Assembly: GCA_042408955.1 (NCBI GenBank)
Contig: JBHOQQ010000105.1
Coordinates: forward strand, 1-9,618
Reading direction: 5' to 3'
Origin: CALGSZ01 sp042408955
GTDB taxonomy: Bacteria; Chloroflexota; Chloroflexia; Thermomicrobiales; UBA6265
DNA length: 9,618 bases
Made by a program: the position numbers and the translations under genes. How positions within the stretch are numbered: the first letter of the stretch is position 1; each line of letters begins with the position of its first letter. The notes below the pieces were generated by a model. It was not told where the DNA came from and ran no database searches. It saw only the letters and a program-made list of their open reading frames with translations. Below, piece by piece: positions 1 through 5,315 of this stretch.

Positions 1-40
1 CCGAAGCTGTATTGATTGTATGCTGGGCACAGCGTTCCGT

Positions 41-52
41 CAACGACCGTTG
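41..52. repeat. Short palindromic dyad CAACG-N2-CGTTG
   Basis: Bases 41-45 (CAACG) are the inverted complement of 48-52 (CGTTG), with two bases between. The spacer is too short for a hairpin, so the dyad is better read as a possible dimer-binding site. It overlaps the start of the hairpin at 50-67. A 5-base dyad can occur by chance. Its interest lies in the three stronger inverted repeats that follow within 100 bases. Confidence 0.3.
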
Positions 53-67
53 TGAAGCTTCTCACAA
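50..67. repeat. Inverted repeat TTGTGA / TCACAA, 6-base loop
   Basis: TTGTGA at 50-55 pairs perfectly with TCACAA at 62-67 across the loop AGCTTC. It is the first of three perfect 6-base-stem hairpins in the leftmost 150 bases. No T tract follows on either strand, so it does not look like an intrinsic terminator. It could be an operator or an RNA hairpin upstream of cas2. Confidence 0.45.
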
Positions 68-104
68 GCGCGATTTCTCGGCAAGGGGAAGCGAGCAGTC
101 CTCG

Positions 105-120
105 CCCTCGAACTCGAGGG
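105..120. repeat. Inverted repeat CCCTCG / CGAGGG, 4-base loop
   Basis: CCCTCG at 105-110 pairs perfectly with CGAGGG at 115-120 around the loop AACT. This compact, G+C-rich hairpin would be stable in RNA from either strand. No T run follows. It is the second member of the left-edge inverted-repeat cluster. Confidence 0.5.
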
Positions 121-128
121 GGTCGTAT

Positions 129-146
129 CGTGGCTGGTATGCCACG
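129..146. repeat. Inverted repeat CGTGGC / GCCACG, 6-base loop
   Basis: CGTGGC at 129-134 pairs perfectly with GCCACG at 141-146 around the loop TGGTAT. It lies only eight bases after the previous hairpin, so in RNA the two would form adjacent stem-loops. Function is unknown. A structured leader or a protein-binding site upstream of cas2 are the simplest readings. Confidence 0.5.
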
Positions 147-309
147 GGGATTTGAGCGCAGCCCTCACCTCACCTGACGATGGGTGCTGCGAAACACGCC
201 GCCTTGGCGCGCAGGGGTTACGAGACCTGTGCCGCTGCTACCCGGCGCGAACCCGATTCCGCACAGGGCGGGAGGTGGGTCACCGTGTCGCATGGCTTCG
301 CCTCTTCGC

Positions 310-1719
310 TCAACGACGATGCACAACCACTGGTAGCGCACCCCTGGCAGCGAGCTCCGTTCCTGGAAGTGGGCGAGGAGGCTCAGGTGAACAGCACGTG
401 TTGCACTGCCTGGAGGAAGCATCATGACGGCGCGCGCCACGCAGGCACGTCCCCGAAATCCCGAGCCTGAGACGGTATTCCTCGTTGTCGCCTACGATAT
501 TAGTGATGACCGGCGGCGCGCCCGGATGCACTCCTTGTTGCTGGGCTTCGGCGCCCCGGTTCAGGAGAGTGTCTTCGAGTGCGAGCTGCGCCCAGCACAG
601 ATCACCCGCCTGAAAGCACGCGTCCGGCGGCTTGCTCGCCCGAGTACTGACCGCATCGCGTTCTACACCCTCTGCCCTCGCTGCCGTGCCACCGCGGAAG
701 ACCTTGATGGACCGCGCCCGGATCTGCCGCCCGCCATCGTCGTTTGATCCGCGCGGCAGGCGCATGGCGCCGCGCGCGCAGACGTAGCCCTCGGCGTAGT
801 ACCAGATCGCCGCCGGTGGCAACTCATCCACGCGGATGCGCTTCCCTTCAAAGGTATAGGTGTAGTCATCCCCTTCGAACCGCACCCCAAGAAAGTCGAA
901 TCCCTCATCGAAGGAGACGATCCGCGTCTTCTCCTCGCGGAGCGCCAGGCGCAGCCCTTGCAGAATCGCCGCGGTCTTCTGCAGCGCCAGCGCTGCCTGG
1001 ACCTCGTTCCGGCACAGGATCACGAAGTCATCCGCGTACCGCACGCTGGCCAGGCCGCGCCGCCGCAGCGCACAGTCGAGCCGGTGCAGGGAGAGATTGC
1101 ACAGCAGCGGAGAGACCGGCGCCCCGAGCGGAATCCCGCGCGCCTGTCCCGCTTGCCGCCCGTTCCCTGGTTGGATGATCCACCGCCGGAGGAGATCGCG
1201 CAGTTCCGGCTCGGGCACCGCCTTGGCGATGAACGTGAGCAGGTAGTCGTGGTCCAGGCTGCCGAAGCAATCGGCGATATCCGCGTCCACCACCCAGGTG
1301 TAGCCCTGGTCGCGCAGCCGGATGATGTGCGCCACCGCGTGGTGGATGGAGCGTCCGGGGCGGTAGCCATAGGAGCGGGCAAGGAACAGGGGATCGAGCC
1401 GCGGCTCCAGGTAATCGAGCACCGCCCGTTGCAGCACCCGGTCGCGAACGGGCAACACGGTGATCTGGCGCCATTTGTTGCCCATGCGCAGCCGGGTTTG
1501 GCGGGCCGGACCGGGCGAGTAGGTCCCCTTGCGGACCTCGTCCTGGAGCGCCAGGAGGTGAGCATCGAGCTGGAGACCGAAGCGCGCGATGGTGACACCA
1601 TCACCGCCGGCCACGCCCCTGTTTTCCTTGACCACCTTCCAGGCCGCTCGCAGCGCGGGGAGGGTCAGCCAGGGCGGCTCGGCGGGACCGGGTGCGGCTG
1701 GCAGCGCGGCTGTGCTCAT
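310..1719 (-). CDS. CRISPR-associated reverse transcriptase lacking its expected Cas1 partner domain
   Basis: This is an RNA-directed DNA polymerase of the group II intron/CRISPR lineage, thought to let Cas1-Cas2 acquire spacers from RNA. Motifs in order: YGYRPGRS at 118-124, VDADIADCF with catalytic Asp147 at 144-152, GIPLGAPVSPLLCN at 195-208, RYADDFVIL with the catalytic YADD at 228-231, and FLGVRFEG at 276-283. GIPLG has Leu where group II intron enzymes usually have Gln. Recognisable RT sequence ends near residue 312 (about position 785). From about residue 325 the frame is simply antisense to cas2 and its upstream region, so the last ~145 residues look non-native. There is no maturase or HNH domain, which argues against an intron enzyme. 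No Cas1 follows, although such RTs are often fused to it. The start is the ATG 41 bases after the CARF gene, with only a weak upstream GAG. Catalytic residues look intact. The true C-terminus is uncertain. Confidence 0.88.
   Translation of the reverse strand: MSTAALPAAPGPAEPPWLTLPALRAAWKVVKENRGVAGGDGVTIARFGLQLDAHLLALQDEVRKGTYSPGPARQTRLRMGNKWRQITVLPVRDRVLQRAVLDYLEPRLDPLFLARSYGYRPGRSIHHAVAHIIRLRDQGYTWVVDADIADCFGSLDHDYLLTFIAKAVPEPELRDLLRRWIIQPGNGRQAGQARGIPLGAPVSPLLCNLSLHRLDCALRRRGLASVRYADDFVILCRNEVQAALALQKTAAILQGLRLALREEKTRIVSFDEGFDFLGVRFEGDDYTYTFEGKRIRVDELPPAAIWYYAEGYVCARGAMRLPRGSNDDGGRQIRARSIKVFRGGTAARAEGVERDAVSTRASKPPDACFQAGDLCWAQLALEDTLLNRGAEAQQQGVHPGAPPVITNIVGDNEEYRLRLGISGTCLRGARRHDASSRQCNTCCSPEPPRPLPGTELAARGALPVVVHRR
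412..417 (+). promoter_or_regulatory. Ribosome binding site of cas2
   Basis: GGAGGA lies six bases before the ATG at 424. This is near-ideal spacing. It supports that start codon and shows that cas2 is a genuine plus-strand gene and not a shadow of the antisense frame. Confidence 0.8.
424..747 (+). CDS. cas2: CRISPR-associated endoribonuclease-fold protein Cas2
   Basis: Cas2 is the dimeric ferredoxin-fold partner that bridges two Cas1 dimers in the spacer-integration complex. The 107-residue protein carries the family hallmark VVAYDISDD at residues 21-29, with the conserved Asp at 25, then an arginine-rich helix. The end strand YTLCPRC is at 81-87 and a short proline-rich tail closes at PPAIVV. 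Length fits the usual 85-110 residues, with about 16 extra residues before the first strand. The ATG has a GGAGGA site six bases upstream. It is the only gene here on the plus strand and faces the reverse transcriptase gene tail to tail. The minus-strand RT frame runs unbroken across all of it. Normally cas1 sits beside cas2, and none is visible. The cas2 frame itself looks intact. Identification is firm, but whether it works without a local Cas1 is unknown. Confidence 0.94.
   Translation: MTARATQARPRNPEPETVFLVVAYDISDDRRRARMHSLLLGFGAPVQESVFECELRPAQITRLKARVRRLARPSTDRIAFYTLCPRCRATAEDLDGPRPDLPPAIVV
750..776. terminator. G+C hairpin between the convergent cas2 and RT genes
   Basis: Starting two bases after the cas2 stop codon, CGCGCGGC at 750-757 pairs perfectly with GCCGCGCG at 769-776 around an 11-base loop. 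An alternative inner hairpin pairs GGCGC at 759-763 with GCGCC at 767-771. The position suits a transcript-end structure for cas2. No T tract follows on either strand, so it is not a classic intrinsic terminator. The hairpin also lies inside the open RT frame, at about residues 315-324. Confidence 0.35.
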
Positions 1720-1760
1720 CGCTCGTGGCGTGGTGAGGCGCCAAATCCGGCAGGACGCGC

Positions 1761-2657
1761 CTATCTCTTGCGCGGTTGCATTTCCGCGACGATGGTGTCC
1801 ACAAGCTTCGCCCGGTCATCGTCGCTCAACGCACCGTGTTCTCGAAAGCTCGGCAGCTCGATTACCTTGATCCGGTATGCTTTGGCTAGATCAGCATTGT
1901 TGACTTCCAGTGGCCGCGCAGAGATGAGGAATTTCTTGAGATAGGTGCCAAGATAGCGTGGATCGGCAACAGCCTGGATCTGGTCAATACCACTCTTGGC
2001 TGCGCTTTGTTTCGCTTCCGCTACGCCGAAGGTGGCACCGACTCGAAAGAAAAAGTCGACTTCCAGCGCCCCTTGCGCTCCTGGACGCAGGCTCGTCATG
2101 AGCTCGTCGATTTGGCTGCTTCCCTTCAGTACGTCGGCGACGGCTTCTTCGAGGGGATCTCGCGGATCGCCCTGCTGGTACGTCCCCACGTGAAGGCGCA
2201 AGTACTCATGCAGCGTTACTGGAGCGAGGTTCGATCTGCTCTCTATCTGCTGAAGGCGGTCGTCTGTATACCGAAAGCGTTGGTAGCAGAACTGATGCTC
2301 CGATTGAACGTAAATCATCTCGTCGTTGCGCAGGCGAGCAAGCTCGGTGGCGGCGAGCGTCATGATCTTCGTGCCACCTGTGAGATTGAAGATCACGCTG
2401 TCTGCCGCCGGAATAGCGTCTATCCGGCTTCGCATGCGTTCCATCGCCTCCTCAAGGCCATAGGCAGGGACAAGCAAGTGTTCGATGCGCGGTAGTGGAT
2501 TGAGGTCAGCGGCTGCTCGCTCAACGTCGTCCGCCGCGCCTTTCGTGTCCTGCGAGGACACCAAGAGGAGATGGTCGGGACGCAGCTCTGGTTGTCGCAA
2601 GGGAGCATACACGGGCATACGCTGCTCCCCAACGAGCGTTACCATCCAGCGTGCCAT
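1761..2657 (-). CDS. card1: Card1/Can2-like CARF nuclease (cyclic oligoadenylate-activated)
   Basis: This 298-residue ancillary effector matches the DUF1887-like family, in which a CARF domain binds cyclic tetra-adenylate and activates a PD-(D/E)XK nuclease that nicks DNA and/or cuts RNA. The N-terminal CARF half opens with VTLVGEQ at 6-12, has the strand LLLVSSQDTKG at 30-40 and the ligand-loop signature FNLTGGTKIMTLAA at 90-103. The C-terminal half shows the nuclease pattern: EVD at 199-201, then EAK at 214-216, with Glu170/171 upstream as a possible further metal ligand. It resembles single-CARF, single-nuclease Card1 more than two-domain Can1. The ATG at 2657 has GGAGGG about nine bases upstream. 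It lies 48 bases after the TM-SAVED gene and 41 before the RT gene. All apparent active-site residues are present. Choice among DNA and RNA substrates cannot be read from sequence. Confidence 0.88.
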   Translation of the reverse strand: MARWMVTLVGEQRMPVYAPLRQPELRPDHLLLVSSQDTKGAADDVERAAADLNPLPRIEHLLVPAYGLEEAMERMRSRIDAIPAADSVIFNLTGGTKIMTLAATELARLRNDEMIYVQSEHQFCYQRFRYTDDRLQQIESRSNLAPVTLHEYLRLHVGTYQQGDPRDPLEEAVADVLKGSSQIDELMTSLRPGAQGALEVDFFFRVGATFGVAEAKQSAAKSGIDQIQAVADPRYLGTYLKKFLISARPLEVNNADLAKAYRIKVIELPSFREHGALSDDDRAKLVDTIVAEMQPRKR

Positions 2658-2705
2658 GGCTTCTTCCCTCCAGGTCTCAGATCATCCGCGTCTCCTCGTT
2701 CCGTG

Positions 2706-3269
2706 CTATGGGCCGGGAGCGCCGCGGCGCGGCTGCTTCGGCACACCGACGGTCGTCTCCCGGCACAACACGACATCCGCGCAGTAGGTATTCCCGCCGG
2801 TGTCTGGGTCGCGGCAGAGGTTATAGGCCGTCACCGGCACCCAGTTGTTGAAGATCGCTCCCGCGGCCGCAGCAAGCGTCACCGGCCCCTTATAGAAGAA
2901 ATGCAGCTCCGTGATCCCCGCGCTGGTCAGCTCCGCCTTCCGGTCCATGATCTCCTCGAGCACCCCGGGATAGTCGGCCAAGTGCAAGGTGCCCTCGCGC
3001 GCAATTTCGATGACCTCCATCGGCTTACCTGCATCACGCAAATAGGCTTCGACCTGCCCCCGGATGCTCCCGCCGAGCCCAACCGCCATCGCCACCGGAC
3101 GCCCGCCCTGTTGGGACCGGACAAAGCCGAGCCGCCGCTGGTATTCCCGCTTGCGCATCCACAGCTCATAGCCCGCCACCATCCACGCCACAAACGCAAA
3201 GGTGTCCAACAGACCCGTGATGGTGCCGAGGGCCGACGTGAACTCTGACCAGGCGGTGTCCATGCGCAT
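2706..3269 (-). CDS. Small membrane-anchored SAVED-like protein (putative second cyclic-nucleotide receptor)
   Basis: The 187-residue protein begins with one hydrophobic segment at about residues 15-37 (LDTFAFVAWMVAGYELW), followed by the positive stretch RKREYQRR, so the rest is predicted to be cytoplasmic. The soluble part resembles a SAVED sensor domain. It has a strand and glycine turn VAMAVGLGGSI at 59-69, a strand PMEVIEI at 83-89, and the typical closing portion ELHFFYKGP at 121-129, then an alanine-rich helix and VPVTAYNL at 144-151. SAVED domains bind cyclic oligonucleotides in CBASS and in type III effectors such as CalpL. A TM-SAVED layout also occurs in CBASS. The gene starts inside the csx15 stop (TGATG), so the two are translationally coupled. 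A second ATG two codons in is possible. No separate enzymatic domain is visible. SAVED assignment is by pattern only, while the TM segment is clear. Confidence 0.58.
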   Translation of the reverse strand: MRMDTAWSEFTSALGTITGLLDTFAFVAWMVAGYELWMRKREYQRRLGFVRSQQGGRPVAMAVGLGGSIRGQVEAYLRDAGKPMEVIEIAREGTLHLADYPGVLEEIMDRKAELTSAGITELHFFYKGPVTLAAAAGAIFNNWVPVTAYNLCRDPDTGGNTYCADVVLCRETTVGVPKQPRRGAPGP

Positions 3270-3664
3270 CAGCCCCGTGGCGTCAGGCGCGCGCCCCTAG
3301 CGTGATCACGCACCTCCTGAAGGGACAATATCTCGGCAACGGTAAAGACCGTCATCCCTCCCCGGCGCTCGGGCCTGATGCGGAGCGCAGAGGGGAAATA
3401 GCCGAGCAGACCATGCAGATACGCGAGCAACGTCGCGACGATCGGCGCGTAGGACGGGAGGTTGACCAGGATCGGCAGGGTTTGCCACTCCTCTGGCGTC
3501 AACCCGGCCGCCGTAACCAGCGGCGGCACTTGCTCGGCAAAGGGCACCTCCTCGTCGAACTGCGCCGGCACATCAATCACCCGTTCCACCGGCTGACCCG
3601 CCAGCTCTTCGATGCGCTCCTGCTGCTCGGGCGTCAGCGGGTGACTGAAATTGACAATGATCAC
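3269..3664 (-). CDS. csx15: CRISPR-associated protein Csx15
   Basis: This 131-residue protein matches the small Csx15 family of type III loci. It opens with the characteristic strand MIIVNFSHPLT and helix EQQERIEEL. The second signature, LVNLPSYAPIVATLLAYLHG at 66-85, is followed by FPSALRIRP. The layout suggests a CARF-like Rossmann-type fold, and length is normal for the family. Small Csx proteins of this kind are linked with binding or breaking down cyclic oligoadenylates. The exact activity of this one cannot be judged from sequence. It starts at a GTG with GAGGAG about ten bases upstream, immediately beyond the cmr6 stop. Its own TGA shares one base with the ATG of the TM-SAVED gene. Coupling to a putative effector fits a regulator or antidote role, which is inference. 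Confidence 0.82.
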   Translation of the reverse strand: MIIVNFSHPLTPEQQERIEELAGQPVERVIDVPAQFDEEVPFAEQVPPLVTAAGLTPEEWQTLPILVNLPSYAPIVATLLAYLHGLLGYFPSALRIRPERRGGMTVFTVAEILSLQEVRDHARGARLTPRG

Positions 3665-3674
3665 GCTCGCCCCT

Positions 3675-3680
3675 CTCCTC
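3675..3680 (-). promoter_or_regulatory. Ribosome binding site of csx15
   Basis: On the minus strand GAGGAG lies directly after the cmr6 stop codon and ten bases before the GTG at 3664. It supports a GTG start for csx15, whose reading from this codon gives the expected family N-terminus. Confidence 0.65.
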
Positions 3681-4856
3681 TCATGTCAGCTTCTCCCCAA
3701 TCAAGGATGCGAGCCGGTTGAACCAGTGCTCCCCTTTCCACGGCTGCAGCTTGCCGGCCTCACGAACTTTCTCGAACACAGCGCGGCGGACGCGCGTCTT
3801 GTCGGCCTCGTCCTGAATCTCGTTCAGCCTGTTCGTCGCGTAGTCCTTCAGCCGGGCTTTGAGCTCCTGCTCGGGGATTTCGGCAACACTCAGAGCCGTG
3901 ATCTCCGCCACGAACGTGTTCGCAAGGCTCTGCGCAGCCGCCTTCTCCGGCGAGAGCGGCATCCGGTCGCCCACCGGCACGAGCCGCCCGTAACCGCTGG
4001 ACGTCTTGGCACCGATGCCCCAATCAGCCAGCGCCCGTTCCAGCACCATCAGCGCCTGCTCCGCCCACTGCCCCTCCGCATCCGGCCCGAGCACCGCGAC
4101 CAGGAAGCGCCCGCGCGCCGAGATGAACGCGACCGGGTTCGGATCGTCCAAGTCCCACGGCACGGGTGGCAGCGTGTCTTCCCCGCTCGGCTTGCCCTGG
4201 CTGCGATAGTAGCGCGGGTGGTGGACGGTGATGATATCGCGTCGCAGCGGCTTGTCACGCGGCGCCGAGCCGGGCACGTACCAGGCATCAAAGTAGGTCA
4301 GATACGCCGCCGCGGCGTCGATCTCCTCCCCGTTCTCCCGCTGGGACCGCCTCTTGCCGAGTACTGGCTTTCCGGCTCCCCGGCCGAACATCACGGTGGC
4401 GATCTCCTCCAGCTCATCCTCGGAGCGCGCTTCACCACGGCGAGTGAGATAGCGCCGCGCCAGCCCCTTCAGGGCAGACCCAGGCAGCACCGGCGCTCCA
4501 TACAGGTGCAGCAGGGTGATACCGGTCTCACGCACGCTCTCAGCGCCCAGCCCGACGATGACCCGCCCGCGTGTCTCGAACTCGCGTGCCCGCACGCCGG
4601 GCATCCCCAGCACGGCCGCCTTCCATTCCTCGTACGCCTCGGCGTAGATGCCCGGCGGCGAGAGGTCGCAGACCTCTTTAAGGAAGGTGCTGTAGGGCTC
4701 CGCCTGCTCCGCCGAGCCGCGGGACACGGGCTGGTAGCGCTCCAGCACTAGCCCCGGATTGTCTGCTTGCCCGCGGATGGTGTACGCCTCCCACTGGTTG
4801 TGGCGCAACGCGAGCGCCTCGTGCCTGCTGAGCTGCCGCCCTCGCGCTTCAGCCAT
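3681..4856 (-). CDS. cmr6: Type III-B RAMP protein Cmr6 with C-terminal extension
   Basis: Cmr6 is the Cas7-like subunit near the 3' end of the crRNA in the Cmr complex. Counting from this start (391 residues), the RAMP core shows GRVIVGLGAESVRETGITL at about 97-115, the family's LPGSALKGLARR at 124-135, and the glycine-rich loop GIGAKTSSGYGRL at 280-292. Typical Cmr6 ends soon after that loop. Here about 95 more residues follow, rich in Glu, Lys, Arg and Ala and probably helical, ending in a Trp-containing segment near KGEHWFNRL. An upstream ATG at 4862 is possible, but AGGAG lies only two bases from it and eight from the ATG at 4856. The same AAAGGAGCGAT motif sits eight bases before the cmr4 start, so I prefer 4856. 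Family assignment is firm. The extension's role is unknown. Confidence 0.93.
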   Translation of the reverse strand: MAEARGRQLSRHEALALRHNQWEAYTIRGQADNPGLVLERYQPVSRGSAEQAEPYSTFLKEVCDLSPPGIYAEAYEEWKAAVLGMPGVRAREFETRGRVIVGLGAESVRETGITLLHLYGAPVLPGSALKGLARRYLTRRGEARSEDELEEIATVMFGRGAGKPVLGKRRSQRENGEEIDAAAAYLTYFDAWYVPGSAPRDKPLRRDIITVHHPRYYRSQGKPSGEDTLPPVPWDLDDPNPVAFISARGRFLVAVLGPDAEGQWAEQALMVLERALADWGIGAKTSSGYGRLVPVGDRMPLSPEKAAAQSLANTFVAEITALSVAEIPEQELKARLKDYATNRLNEIQDEADKTRVRRAVFEKVREAGKLQPWKGEHWFNRLASLIGEKLT

Positions 4857-4864
4857 CGTCATCG

Positions 4865-4871
4865 CTCCTTT
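4865..4871 (-). promoter_or_regulatory. Ribosome binding site deciding the cmr6 start
   Basis: Minus-strand AAAGGAG is eight bases from the ATG at 4856 but only two from the ATG at 4862. The cmr4 gene uses the same sequence at the same eight-base spacing, which favours the inner ATG. Confidence 0.6.
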
Positions 4872-4891
4872 CCTGCCGGCCCACGGGGAGC

Positions 4892-4907
4892 GCTCGCCCC
4901 AGCGAGC
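4892..4907. repeat. Hairpin between cmr5 and cmr6
   Basis: GCTCGC at 4892-4897 pairs perfectly with GCGAGC at 4902-4907 around a four-base loop. It sits in the 72-base gap between the cmr5 stop and the cmr6 start, the longest gap in the cmr gene run. No T tract follows on the minus strand. It may be an mRNA processing or stabilising element, or chance. Confidence 0.4.
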
Positions 4908-4928
4908 CGCGGCCTGTCCAGTAATGCC

Positions 4929-5315
4929 TCACTCGCGGTCCTGGTCTCCAGGCGTGACACCCAGGATCGAGACGGCGAAGCGCTTGTAATAGACCCAGGC
5001 TTCAACGAGGCGCCGGGAGGCGCGCAGGTACTCGACGCTGTTCATTGCCCGGACATCGTTCAGCAAGGTATCTGGCTGCTTGCCGAGCGTCTCGGCAATG
5101 TGCTGCCACATATGCTGATAGGCCTTGGCGCGCCCGTCTCCGCCGCTCTTCTTCTCGTGGAAGAAGGCCAGCGTTTGGCAGAGCCCGTTCGTGCGCACGA
5201 GCACCGGAAAGGTATGGCACAGTCCGCCGTAGATCTCCCGCGCCTCCTTCGATTCGGTGATCACCTCCTGGACGTGCTTGAGTGCCCGGTCCAGGTCTTG
5301 CTGTTGCCGGTTCAT
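4929..5315 (-). CDS. cmr5: Type III-B small subunit Cmr5 (Cas11)
   Basis: Cmr5 is the small all-helical subunit that stacks along the Cmr4 filament and helps seat target RNA. The 128-residue product is predicted helical and has family features: an N-terminal helix rich in Gln, Arg and Asp, then the segment YGGLCHTFPVLVRTNGLCQT at 29-48, which matches the conserved core with its PxLVRtNGL motif. The FFHEKK segment follows, and a helix EYLRASRRLVEAWVYYKRFA lies near the C-terminus. Length is typical (about 120-150). The ATG overlaps the cmr4 stop as ATGA and has GGAGG seven bases upstream, so translation is coupled to cmr4. Nothing looks broken. Confidence 0.95.
   Translation of the reverse strand: MNRQQQDLDRALKHVQEVITESKEAREIYGGLCHTFPVLVRTNGLCQTLAFFHEKKSGGDGRAKAYQHMWQHIAETLGKQPDTLLNDVRAMNSVEYLRASRRLVEAWVYYKRFAVSILGVTPGDQDRE

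Larger units (their letters stand above)
1..423. other. Gene-poor region upstream of cas2 with clustered inverted repeats
   Basis: I see no convincing gene here. Short open frames exist on both strands (for example 152-427 plus and 165-440 minus), but they have mixed composition, no visible domain and no good ribosome binding site, so I treat them as chance frames in G+C-rich DNA. I looked for a CRISPR repeat of about 30-37 bases recurring at regular spacing and found none. There is also no Cas1-like sequence in any frame. The first 150 bases contain several short perfect inverted repeats, listed separately. The stretch may hold the cas2 promoter, an array leader or remnants of deleted sequence. 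I could not assign clear -35/-10 boxes. Confidence 0.5.

Noticed and set aside
50..146. Intrinsic terminators for an upstream operon
   Set aside because: The three hairpins lack T tracts on either strand.
1..423. CRISPR array
   Set aside because: No repeat of array length recurs at regular spacing. Only short, mutually different inverted repeats are present.
152..427. Plus-strand frame whose stop overlaps the cas2 start as ATGA
   Set aside because: The overlap looks operon-like, but the product is rich in Arg, Cys and Ser with no recognisable domain, there is no ribosome site, and it shows no similarity to Cas1 that I can see. It is probably chance.
310..747. Extra C-terminal domain on the reverse transcriptase
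   Set aside because: The residues after about 325 are the antisense translation of cas2 and its upstream region. Cas2 is clearly the real gene there, so this is not a new domain.
785..1719. Group II intron or diversity-generating retroelement RT
   Set aside because: No maturase or HNH region follows and no intron RNA ends are apparent. The motif GIPLGAPVSP lacks the SQ signature of diversity-generating enzymes. The type III-B and cas2 context fits a CRISPR RT better.
958..1944. Plus-strand frame of 328 codons opposite the RT and CARF genes
   Set aside because: It spans two clear minus-strand genes and their gap, and its composition is typical of an antisense frame.
3651..4751. Long plus-strand frame of 366 codons opposite cmr6
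   Set aside because: It is the antisense shadow of a firmly identified cmr6 gene in G+C-rich DNA, with low-complexity Arg/Leu/His-rich sequence.
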